Notes: generated from the letters alone by a model not told the origin. Positions 9,057 through 18,536 are shown, numbered from the stretch's first letter. The stretch is DNA of 64,000 nt from Candidatus Peribacteraceae bacterium (GCA_028703835.1 JAQVMB010000005.1:1-64000); one strand, 5' to 3'. Made by a program: numbers and translations.

Positions 9057-12000
9057 TCAGGCTGCTTCCACTTCTTCCTCAGCCTTCACTTTTTCCTTCG
9101 CCTTCACTTTTTCCCGCTTGAGCATGGCCACTTCGTCCGTGAGCTCTTCGAGCCAATGCCTGCCCTTCGCGCGCTGGACGAGGATGGCTTCCGCAATCCG
9201 CAGCGTCTGTCCGCTGATCTTCCACTGGCTGTTCACGCGCAGGAGCTGCATGATTTCCTTCGCCGTCACGCGGTCACTCAACGTGAGCACAATTTCAGCA
9301 TCTCTCCTGCCGGCCGTAGCTCCCGAAGGGAGCGAAGGCTGGTCGGATTTGACACGCACCACCCCCCCCTCCCTGCATGCCATCTTCAGCCGCAGGACGC
9401 GGAAAAGGTTCTCCACCTGCTCCGGCGGTTCGCCGTACTCATCGCGAAGGTCGGCTTCGAACTCCTGGAGGATCGCGATCTCCTCGCTACCGGCGAGCTT
9501 CTGGTACACGGAGATTTTTTCTTGGGAATCGGGGATGTAGAACGACGGGATGAATGCCTCCACGGACACCTGGATCTCCGTCTGCACCTCCACCTCTTCC
9601 GCCTCCTTCGCCCCGCCCTTCAGCTCGTCCACGGCATGCTTGAGCATGCGCAAGTAGTGGCTGACGCCCACGGTCTGCATGGTGCCCGATTGGCTCGCGC
9701 CGAGGATCTCGCCCGCGCCGCGGATCTCCAGGTCGCGCATGGCCACCTGGAAGCCGGAGCCGAGCTCGCAGGCCTCCACAATGGCCTTCAGGCGCTTCTT
9801 GGCGTCGTCCTTCAGTTTCTGGGTGTGGTACAGGAAATAGGCGAACGCCTGCAATTTACTGCGGCCGACGCGCCCGCGAAGCTGGTAGAGCTGCGCGAGC
9901 CCGAACCGTTCCGCTTCGTTGACGATGAGCGTATTGGCGCGGGGCAGGTCGATACCGTTCTCGATGATAGTGGACGACACGAGGACGTCGCACTTCCCCT
10001 CCTTGAACGACAGGATGCGCTCCTCCAGCTTGTCCGGCGGCAGCTGCCCGTGCCCCACCACGAACGTCGCGCTGGGAATGAGCCGACGCAGCTTGTCGGC
10101 GAACGCATCGATGGTCTCCACGCGGTTGTGGAGGACGAAGCACTGCCCGCCCCGTTTGACCTCGGCCATGATGGCTTGGCGGACCAGCTCGTCGGAGTAC
10201 TTGCGCACCTCGGTAATGATAGGGAGGCGGCCGGGAGGGGGGGTGGTGATGGTGGTGATGTCGCGCAATTTGTGGAGACCCAGGTTGAGCGTGCGGGGGA
10301 TGGGGGTGGCCGTGAGCGTCAGGATGTCCACGTTCGCGCGCATCTCCTTGAATTTCTCCTTCTGCTTCACGCCGAACCGCTGCTCCTCGTCGATGACCAC
10401 CAGTCCCAGATTGAAGAACTTCACGTCATCCTGGAGTAAGCGGTGCGTCCCCACGATGATGTCCACATCCCCCTTCCGCAGTTTTTCCAACGTCACTTTC
10501 TGCTCGGCGGCGGACCGGAACCGGCTGAGCATATCCACACGAACCCCGAAGCCCTTCATACGTTCCTGAAAATTGCGGTAGTGCTGGTCGGCCAGGATGG
10601 TGATGGGCGCGATGACGGCCACCTGCCTCCCCCCCTGCACGGCCTTGAACGCCGCGCGCATGGCCACTTCCGTCTTCCCGAAACCCACGTCTCCGCAGAT
10701 GAGGCGGTCCATGGGATGCTCGCTCTCCATATCCTTCTTCAAGTCCGCGATGGCCGCGCGCTGTCCGGGCGTCTCTTCGTAGGGGAACGCCTCATCGAAC
10801 TTGCGCTGCTTCTCCGTGTCTTCATTGAAAGAATGCCCCCGGCTCCGCGCGCGCTTGGCGTACAGGTTCAGCAGTTCCTTCGCGATCAGCTTCGTCTCTT
10901 CCCGCATCTTCTCCGTCACGCGCTTCCACTCCACCGTCCCGAGACGCGTGAGCACCGGCTCCTCGCCTTCCTCATGCACGAACTTGCTGAGCTTGTCCGC
11001 TTGGTCGACCGGGACGAAGAGCTTGTCCCCGCCCGCGTAGCTGATCTCCAGATACTCGCGGAAAATATCGTCGATCGCCTTTTGCGTCATGCCCTCGAAG
11101 TGCCCGATGCCGTGGTCCATGTGCACCACGTAATCTCCCGCCTGCAGCGACGTGATGAAGTCGAGGGCGAGCTTCGCGACGCCGCGCTGCTTGCCCGCTT
11201 TCTTGAGCGTGAAAATCTCGCGGTCCGTGAGGAGCGCGCATTTCAAATCCGGGTTCTGGAGGGAGTGCGGGAGCAGGTCGTCCTCCGTCGCGGGGATGAG
11301 GGTCACGGCGCCGGGACGATGATCCTCTTTGAGAACGGGAATGTGCTCCTCCTTCAGAATGCCGGCCAACTCATCCACCCGCTTCGTAACGATGAGCAGC
11401 GTCCACGCTTGCGTCAGCTTGTCGCGGACGTCGTTGAGGAAATCCGTCAGGGTATAGAACTTGAGGACGGAGAGGTAACGCAGGTGGGCATGGTTGGCCG
11501 ACGCTTCCGGGAAAGCTGTGAAACTCAATACCTGTGGAGCGGGCATTCCTGCCCGCGGGTCAATGCTGATGTCATCCTGGTCATCCAAGACGAGGAGGGA
11601 CTGCGCGGGCAGCTGTTCCGTCAGCGCCTGCGTGCGCTCAAATGTGGCGGGGAAGATATCCAACTTCTTGCCGGCCGGCGTCGTCTTCGACAGGTCTGCG
11701 GCATCGACGGCAAGGATCATCTGCACCTTGTCGAAATCAAAAGAGATGCGGTACGGATGCGGCGATTGGATGGGATAGATGTCGAGCGTGTCCCCGATGC
11801 GCCGGTACTCGCCGGGGCTGAGGTACAGGTCCGTCCCGTGGGCGTATCCGCGCTCGATCAGCTGCTCCACGAACTGTGTGAACGGCAGGTCCTCCCCCTC
11901 TTTCAGCGTCACTTTCTTCTTTGTGATTTCCGCAAAAGAGGGAAATGCCCCGTCCCATGTGGCACGGTCGCAGAGATATACGCGCCGGCCGTCCAGGTCA

Positions 12001-12314
12001 TCCCTTCCTTCCTGCATATACGCCAAAAATGTCTGTAGATGCGCCGGGATGATGGCTCCTTCATTATCACGAACGGGATGCAACACCACCGCTTCCTGCT
12101 CGAAGAACCGCAGCCAGTGCTGCAGCGCCTCCACCCCGCCGTCATTCTGCGTGAGCAGCAATGTGGTCTGCGGATGGAACGAAAGAAGATGGCTCAAAAG
12201 GAGGGCTTTTGCCGTCTCGTTCGATGTGCCGGAGATGACGAGGGCATGCTTCGCCTTCAGGAGATCAGAAAGCTCCTGATGGGTGTTGTCCCCGAGTAAG
12301 AGTGAAGGTTTCAT
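9057..12314 (-). CDS. mfd: transcription-repair coupling factor Mfd
   Basis: Mfd is a 1085-aa translocase that dislodges stalled RNA polymerase and recruits UvrA. The order is as usual: a UvrB-like N-terminus, the RNA-polymerase-interaction region (SLQAGDYVVHMDHGIGHFEGM), helicase Walker A (GDVGFGKTEVAMRAAF), DEEQRFG box, TLTATPIPRTL motif III, and the TRCF C-terminal domain. ATG 12314 (MKPSLLLGDN) is preferred over the upstream alternative. Two short segments look like in-frame palindromic repeats: DPRAGMPAPQ (DNA 11536-11559) and QPSLPSGATAGRRD (DNA about 9300-9345). Confidence 0.97.
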   Translation of the reverse strand: MKPSLLLGDNTHQELSDLLKAKHALVISGTSNETAKALLLSHLLSFHPQTTLLLTQNDGGVEALQHWLRFFEQEAVVLHPVRDNEGAIIPAHLQTFLAYMQEGRDDLDGRRVYLCDRATWDGAFPSFAEITKKKVTLKEGEDLPFTQFVEQLIERGYAHGTDLYLSPGEYRRIGDTLDIYPIQSPHPYRISFDFDKVQMILAVDAADLSKTTPAGKKLDIFPATFERTQALTEQLPAQSLLVLDDQDDISIDPRAGMPAPQVLSFTAFPEASANHAHLRYLSVLKFYTLTDFLNDVRDKLTQAWTLLIVTKRVDELAGILKEEHIPVLKEDHRPGAVTLIPATEDDLLPHSLQNPDLKCALLTDREIFTLKKAGKQRGVAKLALDFITSLQAGDYVVHMDHGIGHFEGMTQKAIDDIFREYLEISYAGGDKLFVPVDQADKLSKFVHEEGEEPVLTRLGTVEWKRVTEKMREETKLIAKELLNLYAKRARSRGHSFNEDTEKQRKFDEAFPYEETPGQRAAIADLKKDMESEHPMDRLICGDVGFGKTEVAMRAAFKAVQGGRQVAVIAPITILADQHYRNFQERMKGFGVRVDMLSRFRSAAEQKVTLEKLRKGDVDIIVGTHRLLQDDVKFFNLGLVVIDEEQRFGVKQKEKFKEMRANVDILTLTATPIPRTLNLGLHKLRDITTITTPPPGRLPIITEVRKYSDELVRQAIMAEVKRGGQCFVLHNRVETIDAFADKLRRLIPSATFVVGHGQLPPDKLEERILSFKEGKCDVLVSSTIIENGIDLPRANTLIVNEAERFGLAQLYQLRGRVGRSKLQAFAYFLYHTQKLKDDAKKRLKAIVEACELGSGFQVAMRDLEIRGAGEILGASQSGTMQTVGVSHYLRMLKHAVDELKGGAKEAEEVEVQTEIQVSVEAFIPSFYIPDSQEKISVYQKLAGSEEIAILQEFEADLRDEYGEPPEQVENLFRVLRLKMACREGGVVRVKSDQPSLPSGATAGRRDAEIVLTLSDRVTAKEIMQLLRVNSQWKISGQTLRIAEAILVQRAKGRHWLEELTDEVAMLKREKVKAKEKVKAEEEVEAA
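11536..11559. repeat. family E REP palindrome inside mfd
   Basis: GGAGCGGGCATTCCTGCCCG matches the palindromes flanking the RAYT gene at 34849-35283; 22 bases are identical to the copy at 35306-35327. Here it lies inside mfd and adds an in-frame RAGMPAP peptide between the UvrB-like and later domains. Confidence 0.85.
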
Positions 12315-12534
12315 CCTGTAAACCAACTTGATGCCCCCTCATGCAAACGTCCGCATGGGAGGTGGATCTGAAAAAAGTCGAATTCCTCGACCGGTTGATG
12401 CTGAGAAAATTATAGGTCGAAATGGAGGCAACGTCAAATGATTAGATATGCACCTTTCATAAAGGAAACCAAGGATTCTAAGTATGCTAAAGAGTCTAAG
12501 GAGTACATTTCCATCATCCCTGGAATCCTGATTC

Positions 12535-13737
12535 TTAACTCTCCTGCATCCTGAGCGGCATGATGAGGTGCAGGAACTTCGGATTCTCGGGCAAGGTGAA
12601 GACTGCCGGGTGAAGACTGTCCGTCACCTTCATCACCACGTTGTCCGCATTGATGTGGGAGAGGAAATCGAGCAGGTAACTGGAAGAAAGGGCGATCTTG
12701 TTCTCCTCGCCCGCCAGGTCCGCCGTCAGCGTCGCCTCGTCCCTGCCCGCCTGTGTCTGCGGCGTGGAGAGGCGGGTCTGTTCCTTCTCGACGCGGAACG
12801 TGAGGTTGTTATTCATCTCCTTCGCGAAGTAGTGCATGCGTTTCACGGCCGTCGTCAGTTCCACCACGGAGAAGTGCGCCGTCGACTTGTTGTCCTTCGG
12901 CAGGATCTGCCGGTAGTCGGGGAAGCGCCCGTCGATGAGACGGGACAGGAGACGCACCGACCCGATCTGCATCTCGATCTGCTGCTTGCTGAGATGAACC
13001 ATTACCTCCAGAGGTTTGTGCCTGGCCTCCGTAGCCTTGGCGGAGGAGGCCTTACCGCCCTCCTCCTGCTCCTTGTCACCGCTCTTCTCGTCCGGTCGCT
13101 TCAGGATGCCGCTCAAAACCGACCGCAACTCATCGAGGATTTTGGATGGGATGATGCATGTCACATCCTCACCGCCCCCTTCCCCCTTCGTTTCCGTCAC
13201 GTACTCCGAAAGACGGTAACTGTCCGTCGCAACGAGGGTGAGCTTGTCCTTCTCGCGCTGGAAATACACGCCGGACAGGACGGGGCGGAGCGTGGTCTTC
13301 GCGGATGCGAAGGTGACCAAATGAAGAGCTTGAAGAAAGGGCCCTGCCTCCAGAGCGAAAGATGTTTGGCGGTCCACCGGCGCGATCGTGGGATACTCGC
13401 TCGACGCTTCGCCTGCGATCATCGTCTTGGCATGCTTCGACGTGCAGCGCATCTGCGTTCCCTCCACCGTCTCCAGCAGCACCTCCGCATCCTGGTTATA
13501 CTGCGCGAAGTTGAGGATGGCCTTGGCGGGAACCGTGATCGATCCTTCATTTTCGATCGACGCATCAAAATGCGTGATGATGCTCAACTCCAAATCCGTC
13601 GCGCTCACGGTGCAGCGCCGACCTTCCGCCTCCATGAGGACATTACCCAGGATGGGCAGCGCCTGCTGACTCCCGATGGCCCTGCTCACAAGATGGAGCG
13701 CCTGAAGGAGATCGGATGTGTTACAAGAAAATTTCAT
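12535..13737 (-). CDS. dnaN: DNA polymerase III beta clamp
   Basis: This is the 400-aa sliding clamp. The start MKFSCNTSDLLQALHLVSRAI at 13737 has AAAGG just upstream and AT-rich promoter sequence beyond it. The three clamp domains are recognisable (ALPILGNVLMEAEG; TLRPVLSGVYFQREKDKLTLVATDSYRLS; LIDGRFPDYRQILP). The C-terminus HLIMPLRMQES equals the usual 'MPMRL' ending. A charged insertion, ILKRPDEKSGDKEQEEGGKASSAKATEARHK, interrupts domain 2 to 3 and coincides with a CCTCCGTAGCC...GGCGGAGG palindrome in the DNA. Confidence 0.97.
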   Translation of the reverse strand: MKFSCNTSDLLQALHLVSRAIGSQQALPILGNVLMEAEGRRCTVSATDLELSIITHFDASIENEGSITVPAKAILNFAQYNQDAEVLLETVEGTQMRCTSKHAKTMIAGEASSEYPTIAPVDRQTSFALEAGPFLQALHLVTFASAKTTLRPVLSGVYFQREKDKLTLVATDSYRLSEYVTETKGEGGGEDVTCIIPSKILDELRSVLSGILKRPDEKSGDKEQEEGGKASSAKATEARHKPLEVMVHLSKQQIEMQIGSVRLLSRLIDGRFPDYRQILPKDNKSTAHFSVVELTTAVKRMHYFAKEMNNNLTFRVEKEQTRLSTPQTQAGRDEATLTADLAGEENKIALSSSYLLDFLSHINADNVVMKVTDSLHPAVFTLPENPKFLHLIMPLRMQES

Positions 13738-13799
13738 GCCTTTAAGAAAGAAAATAGAAAAGAAATATACTGAATTCGTCATCATAATACCATCTTCAC

Positions 13800-14070
13800 T
13801 CTCCTCCACATTTGAAGGTCTACTCCTGTGGAAACAGAGTCGTAAGTATTCTATTCATGGCTTCAGAGACACAAATGTCCACAAATTGAATAAAACAGGT
13901 GTGTGGGAAGGATGTGGAAAACTCGTGGACAAAGGGAGAAGAGAGGCTTCCGGAGCGGAAAATGGAATTTTTAGGCTTAGCTTAGCTAAAAAATAAAAAC
14001 CTATGTGCAGAACAGGGGGGAGGGGGCGCCCATGTTGATTTCCACTTATCCACAGGCGGTGTGGATAACT
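13800..14070. other. candidate chromosomal replication origin (oriC)
   Basis: This non-coding stretch is next to dnaN. It has two perfect DnaA boxes as an inverted pair (TTATCCACA 14046-14054 and TGTGGATAA 14060-14068) and a third box, TTTTCCACA, on the minus strand (13913-13921). Weaker variants sit at 13827-13835 and 13875-13883. An AT-rich stretch (TTTTTAGGCTTAGCTTAGCT, then AAAAAATAAAAAC) lies between the box groups at about 13967-14000. dnaN adjacency is the normal bacterial context, although dnaA itself is not here. GC-skew inversion would confirm it. Confidence 0.75.
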
Positions 14071-14083
14071 TTTGTATCCAATT

Positions 14084-14244
14084 CCCCCACCCTAACCCTC
14101 CCCCAAGGGGGGAGGGAATGCTGATATTTGCTTCCTTTGTTCCTACTCAAGAAGCAAGAAGAAGATGACGATACTGCCCCCTGATTGCTCATAACTCGTC
14201 CCTCCTTCACCCCTCGGGGGAAGGAGGACAGGAGGATGGGGGAA
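14084..14244. repeat. family I purine/pyrimidine palindromes, copy 2
   Basis: The first hairpin is CCCTCCCCCAAGGGGGGAGGG. About 80 bases on there is CCTCCTTCACCCCTCGGGGG running into AAGGAGGACAGGAGGATGG, the same tail as at 1018-1036. The two copies share the tail but not the flanks. Confidence 0.7.
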
Positions 14245-15543
14245 TTACTTCCCTGGTCGGTACTTCTCCCGTTCCGCCGCCGCCGGAACATGCACGCGGT
14301 TCTCCCGCACGACGGCCTTGCCGTCCTTCATGCGGACGAAGCTGCGGTCGGGAATGTCCTCCGTGAGGTATGCGCCTCCGGCGATGAACGATCCTCCGCC
14401 GATCTTCACGCCCGGATCCGTTCCCGCTTGGATGCCGATGCGGCATCCGTCCCCGATGATCGTCCCAAACTTGGAGAGCCCGGTCGGGACGGGATCGCCG
14501 CCGACAGCCGAGGAGATTTCCCCTTCATCTAAACGCAGGTTGCCCGTCACCGATCCCCCGCCGAAGGAGACGTTCTCGCCGCACACCGAGTCGCCCACGT
14601 AGGCCATGTGCGTCCAGACGTCCTTCATAAGGATGCTGCCCTTCACCTCGCTGCCGAAGCCGACGACGCAGCCCTCCCCCACGCTGGAGCCGCGCACCAG
14701 CGCGCCGCTGCCCACCGTCGCGTTCTTCCCGATGTAGCACGGGCCCGTGATGGCGGCATGGGCGAAGATACGCGCGCCGTCCTCGATGACCACCGGCCCT
14801 TCGATGGCGGCGGAGGGATGGATGCGTGCTTTCTTTGAAATCTGCGGCTTCGTGATGTCTTTCAGGAGCAGGTCGAGGAGCGGCAAGAGATGCCACGGGT
14901 ACTTCACCGCCTGCCAGGAGCCTTCGTAGGGAACGGCGACATAATTCTTCATCTTGAAGAGTGTTGCGAGCGCGCGCTCGTAGCCATCATCCTGGTCGGG
15001 ACTTGCCCCGCGGAGCTCCCGCAGGAGCGAAGAGGGGTCGTTGTGGATATGCGCCACGATGTTCACCAGATCGCTCGGCTCTTTCCCCTCCCCCGGCTTC
15101 TCGACGATGCCGGAAATCTTCTCTCCGCTGACGGTCAGATATCCACCGGGGAAATAACGATCGACTTTGCGCGCCAGGATGGCGCCGTCCACGCCTTTCT
15201 TCGAGGCGGCCGCGAGGAGCGCGCGGTACGCTTCCGGCTCGATCACATCATTGCCGCCCACGACGAGGACCGGTTCCGTGAGGCCGCCGAGGGCCGACAG
15301 GAGCGCGCCCTGCATCCCCAGGTCCAGGTTCTCCTGTTCGATGAACGGCACGCCCGGGAAGAGGGTCTGCAGCTGCGCGACGTTGTGGTTCCCGTTCACG
15401 ACGGTGATGTCCTTGCATCCTCCTTCCTTCAATCGTTCCAGCTGATGTTGCAAGAGCGGCTTGCCCAGCAGGGGCACGAAGTTCTTCTCGGTCAGCGGCC
15501 AGAATCGCCGGGACCGCCCCGCGGCGAGGAGGAAGGTTTTCAT
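14245..15543 (-). CDS. sugar nucleotidyltransferase with left-handed beta-helix domain
   Basis: The 432-aa protein should activate a sugar phosphate with a nucleotide for surface glycan synthesis. The N-terminal Rossmann-like domain has MKTFLLAAGRSRRFWPLTEKNFVPLLGKPLLQHQLE (the GxGxRxxPLT-type NTP loop, with GRSRRFWPLT) and the VGGNDVIEPEAY metal-site region. The C-terminal half is a hexapeptide beta-helix (ISKKARIHPSAAIEGPVVIEDGARIFAHAAITGP...). This bipartite layout is like GlmU. The product cannot be fixed from sequence, because GlmU acetyltransferase residues are not obvious. TAAACT is 7 bases before the ATG. Confidence 0.85.
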   Translation of the reverse strand: MKTFLLAAGRSRRFWPLTEKNFVPLLGKPLLQHQLERLKEGGCKDITVVNGNHNVAQLQTLFPGVPFIEQENLDLGMQGALLSALGGLTEPVLVVGGNDVIEPEAYRALLAAASKKGVDGAILARKVDRYFPGGYLTVSGEKISGIVEKPGEGKEPSDLVNIVAHIHNDPSSLLRELRGASPDQDDGYERALATLFKMKNYVAVPYEGSWQAVKYPWHLLPLLDLLLKDITKPQISKKARIHPSAAIEGPVVIEDGARIFAHAAITGPCYIGKNATVGSGALVRGSSVGEGCVVGFGSEVKGSILMKDVWTHMAYVGDSVCGENVSFGGGSVTGNLRLDEGEISSAVGGDPVPTGLSKFGTIIGDGCRIGIQAGTDPGVKIGGGSFIAGGAYLTEDIPDRSFVRMKDGKAVVRENRVHVPAAAEREKYRPGK

Positions 15544-15587
15544 CGGGGACAGTTTATGCGCTTCTTTCCTCTTCTGGAAGGGATGAA

Positions 15588-15711
15588 GAGCGGTCAGCTT
15601 TCAGCTTTCAGCGGCCAGAATCCTCTTCATACAAGAGGCATCCCCTTTCGGGATGATGTGAGGATCGTCCCTTCGCCAGGCTGACCACTGATCACTGGCC
15701 GCTGACCGCTT
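15588..15711. repeat. family C inverted-repeat element, copy 1
   Basis: About 120 bases are bounded by AGCGGTCAGC and its complement GCTGACCGCT, with internal CAGCTTTCAGC and GATCACTGGCC units. The right end reaches into the last codons of the FN3 gene and supplies its C-terminal AVSGQ. Related copies are at 18469-18502, 36241-36320 (inside purH) and 63153-63217 (inside secA). Confidence 0.85.
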
Positions 15712-16936
15712 TCTTCGCCTTCCTCCACCCCGCCACGGCGCCCGCCATGGTGAAGATGGTGACCATGCCCGCGCCCGTGCTGGCCAGCGGGGTTCGGCGG
15801 GAAGGAGCCGCGCCGTTGCTCAGGGTGATGGTTGCCGAGGAGGGAGCCGAGACGCGGCCGTCGGCGGTCTTGGCGCGCACGAGGACGGAGAGCGTTCCGG
15901 CGGAGGCGTTCTCGAAGCGGATCTGACGCGTGTTGGCAGGAAGCACTTGTCCGTTCTGGTAGGCGCCCGCCTGTCCCATGCCTTGGAACGCCTCGAAGGA
16001 GGAGACGCTATCGGCGCCCTGCGTCACGTCGAAGGAAGCCGTCACGACAGCCCCGCCCCGCCCGTCGGAAGCGGCGGTCAGCTGCAACGGGCTCAGGACG
16101 GGCAGCGCGCCCGCCTGCGGGACAACGGCTGCGAGGAGCGGATTCGTTGTCGGGGTATCCGTCGCGGGAGTCACGGGCATTGCGGGAGCCGGGACGATCG
16201 CCTCCGGCGCCATCACAAACGCGGCGGTGTTACCGAGTGCGTCGACCAGGAGCGGGGATTCTCCCGCTTTCGCCAGCGTCCGGACCTGCAGCGCGCGGAC
16301 GGAGTACCGTCCGCCGGTCTCCAGCGGAGCCGCGGTTTCCAGCGTCACACGTTCGCCGTTGATGGTGATGGTGCGCAGCGGGACGAGGCTGCCCGACGCG
16401 TCGGAGAGCCGGAAGGCCGTCGCCGCGTCCTGCTGGTCCACCTGCACGGGTTGCGAGAAGGTCAGGAGCACGCCGGTGGCGGACAGAGGCTGCGCCGAGA
16501 GCAGCCGTAAAATGCCGTCGGCCGCGGCTTCGTCGGCGGTCGGCGCGGATTGCGGGATGTCCACACGCGCCTCTTCAGCAAAAGTCTCGCTCTCTTCGCC
16601 GCTGCCGCTCACGGCGACGACGGTGACATACAGCGCGTCTCCCAGAGGCAGTTCGGTGATGGCGAAGGATGTGGCGTTGTCGGGGGTGGTTTCGAAATCA
16701 TCGAAGAGGCCGCCGTTCTCCACGATCGATTCGCGGCTGTAGTACACGCGGTACCGCGCTACGTTCGTGGCGTCCTCGGGAGCCGCCCATTGGACGAGCA
16801 CGGAGCCGTCCACGTACGTGCCGGTGATGCCGGTGACGGCCGGCGGCGCCTCCGCGGCACCCGCGGCGAGCGGCCAAAGCAGCAGCGCAAGCGTCAGGGC
16901 GGTGCGAAGCGTCGAGCGAAATGGAAGGGTCGACAT
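15692..16936 (-). CDS. FN3-domain surface protein with LASTG-type anchor
   Basis: The 414-aa secreted protein starts MSTLPFRSTLRTALTLALLLWPLAAGAAEAPP, a clear signal peptide. A fibronectin type III domain follows (PPAVTGITGTYVDGSVLVQWAAPEDATNVARYRVYYSRES). A second module resembles a bacterial Ig-like/'SbsA' domain (VLLTFSQPVQVDQQDAATAF). The end is LASTG, a hydrophobic span (AGMVTIFTMAGAVAGW) and basic RKAKK, like a sortase-type sorting signal. No sortase is in the window. ATG 16936 is chosen because TATACT lies 8 bases upstream. Confidence 0.82.
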   Translation of the reverse strand: MSTLPFRSTLRTALTLALLLWPLAAGAAEAPPAVTGITGTYVDGSVLVQWAAPEDATNVARYRVYYSRESIVENGGLFDDFETTPDNATSFAITELPLGDALYVTVVAVSGSGEESETFAEEARVDIPQSAPTADEAAADGILRLLSAQPLSATGVLLTFSQPVQVDQQDAATAFRLSDASGSLVPLRTITINGERVTLETAAPLETGGRYSVRALQVRTLAKAGESPLLVDALGNTAAFVMAPEAIVPAPAMPVTPATDTPTTNPLLAAVVPQAGALPVLSPLQLTAASDGRGGAVVTASFDVTQGADSVSSFEAFQGMGQAGAYQNGQVLPANTRQIRFENASAGTLSVLVRAKTADGRVSAPSSATITLSNGAAPSRRTPLASTGAGMVTIFTMAGAVAGWRKAKKAVSGQ

Positions 16937-16987
16937 ATCAAAACAGTATACCACATTCAGGTTGGTTTATCCAGCCTCACAAGCCCC

Positions 16988-18451
16988 TTAAAACGGCAAC
17001 GCCTTGCGGAAACCCGAGAACCACAGGAAGACGACCAGCCAGAGGCCGATGAACGCTCCCCCGAGGATCGTTCGCAGCGGAGAGGTGACGAAAGGCAGGA
17101 GGAGCCACAGGAGGACGGCCTGGAAGGCGCTGTAGAGGATCCATTGGAGCAATTCTTTCCGCGGGAGCGAGACCGGCATGGTCCGCAGGGCCTGGGGCAG
17201 GAGGGCGATGGTGAGGAAGACGTGGACGAAGTTGGAGGTCCAGGTCGCGCCGACGAAGCCCCATTGCGGGATGAGGAGGAAGTTCAGGACGAGCGAAAAG
17301 ATTGCCCCGCAGCCCAGTGTCATGACGAGCGGTTTCCAGCGTCCGCGGGTGAGGAGCACGTAGAAGCTGAACGTCACGAGGCTGTTGAGCACCATCGGGA
17401 GGGCGAGCAGCCTCAGGGCCGTGTCCGCGCCGGGATGGTCGGCGGTCGCAAGGTAGGCTTCGGTGGTCAGGAGGCGGATGAGCGGTCGCGGCCACAAGGC
17501 GGCGAAGAGAGCGATGGTGGTGGTGAGGAGGAGCAGGGTGAGGAGGACATACCCCAGGAGCTTGCGGGTGTCCCGTCCTTGCGCGTCGCGTCGGCTCAGC
17601 TCGGGCAGGGCGGAATTGAGCAGGAGCGTGGGGAGCAGGTACGTCACGTCCAAGATGCGTAACACGAAGCCGTAGTAGGCGTTCTGCACGTCGAAGTCGT
17701 GCGGGCGCAGGTTCGCGATGAGCGTGATGTCGAACTGGCGGTACACGGCGATGCACAGGTAGGCGATGCCGAAGGGCGCCGCTTGGGCGAAGACGCGGCG
17801 GATGAGGGCGCCGTCCCAGTGGGGCCGCAGGGGGATGAGGCGGTGGCCGAACAGGAATGACAGGAGCAGGAGGACCAACGCACCGACGGAACCGGTGGAC
17901 AGGAAGAGCCAGAGGACGGTCGGGTCTGCGGACGCGCGGATGCCGGTGAACACAAGGAGGCCGATGAGCCCCACGCTCACGATGCGTTGGGCCACTTCCG
18001 CGATGAAGACGTAGTGCATCCGGTACGTCACCTGGAACGCGGAGCGCATGACGCCCGCCAGGAGGGTGAACGCGGGGACGAAGAGCGCGATGGATATGCT
18101 CAGCGGCAGCGGCGTTCCCTGCCAGTGGGGCACGAGCCATGCGATGGACAGGGCGCCGCCGAGCGAGAGGGAGATGGTGAGGAGGCGCAGGAGGAAGATC
18201 ACGCTCAATACGCGGCTCCTGTTTTCCGCGCGGCTTACTTCCCGCACGGCGACCGAATACAGGCCGAAGTCGGCGAGGATGGCGAAGAGCTGCAGGTAGC
18301 CGTACGCGGTGTTGTAGTGGCCGGCCATCTCCTTGCTGAGCCCGACGGCCACCAGCTTCACCATGATGATGGCCAGCGCCGACGTCACGACATGGCTGCC
18401 GATTTGCCACAGCGTGGACGTGGCGATTGCGCGTGCGGGGTTCGCGTTCAT
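16988..18451 (-). CDS. MOP-family flippase (Wzx-like)
   Basis: The 487-aa polytopic membrane protein has about 12-14 hydrophobic helices, for example TSALAIIMVKLVAVGLSK near the start, ILLLVLLLL-type segments mid-way and AVLLWLLLPFVTSPLRTILGGAFIGLWLVVFLWFSGF at the end. Its N-terminus (STLWQIGSHVVTSALAIIMVKL...YGYLQLFAILADFGLYSVAVREVSR) is typical of polysaccharide export flippases that move lipid-linked glycans across the membrane. TACAAT stands 8 bases before the ATG. The neighbouring NTP-transferase and surface protein fit an envelope-glycan role. Confidence 0.88.
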   Translation of the reverse strand: MNANPARAIATSTLWQIGSHVVTSALAIIMVKLVAVGLSKEMAGHYNTAYGYLQLFAILADFGLYSVAVREVSRAENRSRVLSVIFLLRLLTISLSLGGALSIAWLVPHWQGTPLPLSISIALFVPAFTLLAGVMRSAFQVTYRMHYVFIAEVAQRIVSVGLIGLLVFTGIRASADPTVLWLFLSTGSVGALVLLLLSFLFGHRLIPLRPHWDGALIRRVFAQAAPFGIAYLCIAVYRQFDITLIANLRPHDFDVQNAYYGFVLRILDVTYLLPTLLLNSALPELSRRDAQGRDTRKLLGYVLLTLLLLTTTIALFAALWPRPLIRLLTTEAYLATADHPGADTALRLLALPMVLNSLVTFSFYVLLTRGRWKPLVMTLGCGAIFSLVLNFLLIPQWGFVGATWTSNFVHVFLTIALLPQALRTMPVSLPRKELLQWILYSAFQAVLLWLLLPFVTSPLRTILGGAFIGLWLVVFLWFSGFRKALPF

Positions 18452-18468
18452 CGTCGGTGATTGTAGAG

Positions 18469-18502
18469 TGATCAGTGGACAGTGGACAGCGGTCGATGAT
18501 CA
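18469..18502. repeat. family C repeat, short copy
   Basis: GTGATCAGTGGACAGTGGAC followed by AGCGGTCGATGATCAC forms a small inverted repeat made of the same GATCAGTGG/AGCGGTC units as the longer family C elements. Confidence 0.65.
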
Positions 18503-18506
18503 CCAC

Positions 18507-18536
18507 GAAAAAAGCCCCGACCCAGGAACGGAGCTT
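18507..18536 (-). terminator. intrinsic terminator of small RNA candidate
   Basis: On the minus strand AGCTCCG and CGGGGCT arms pair and are followed by TTTTTTCG. It ends the transcript predicted from the promoter at 18677-18704, ahead of the flippase gene. Confidence 0.7.

Noticed and set aside
9036-12038. Large plus-strand ORFs opposite mfd (9036-10439 and 10443-12038)
   Set aside because: Shadows of a well-conserved gene on the other strand; composition only.
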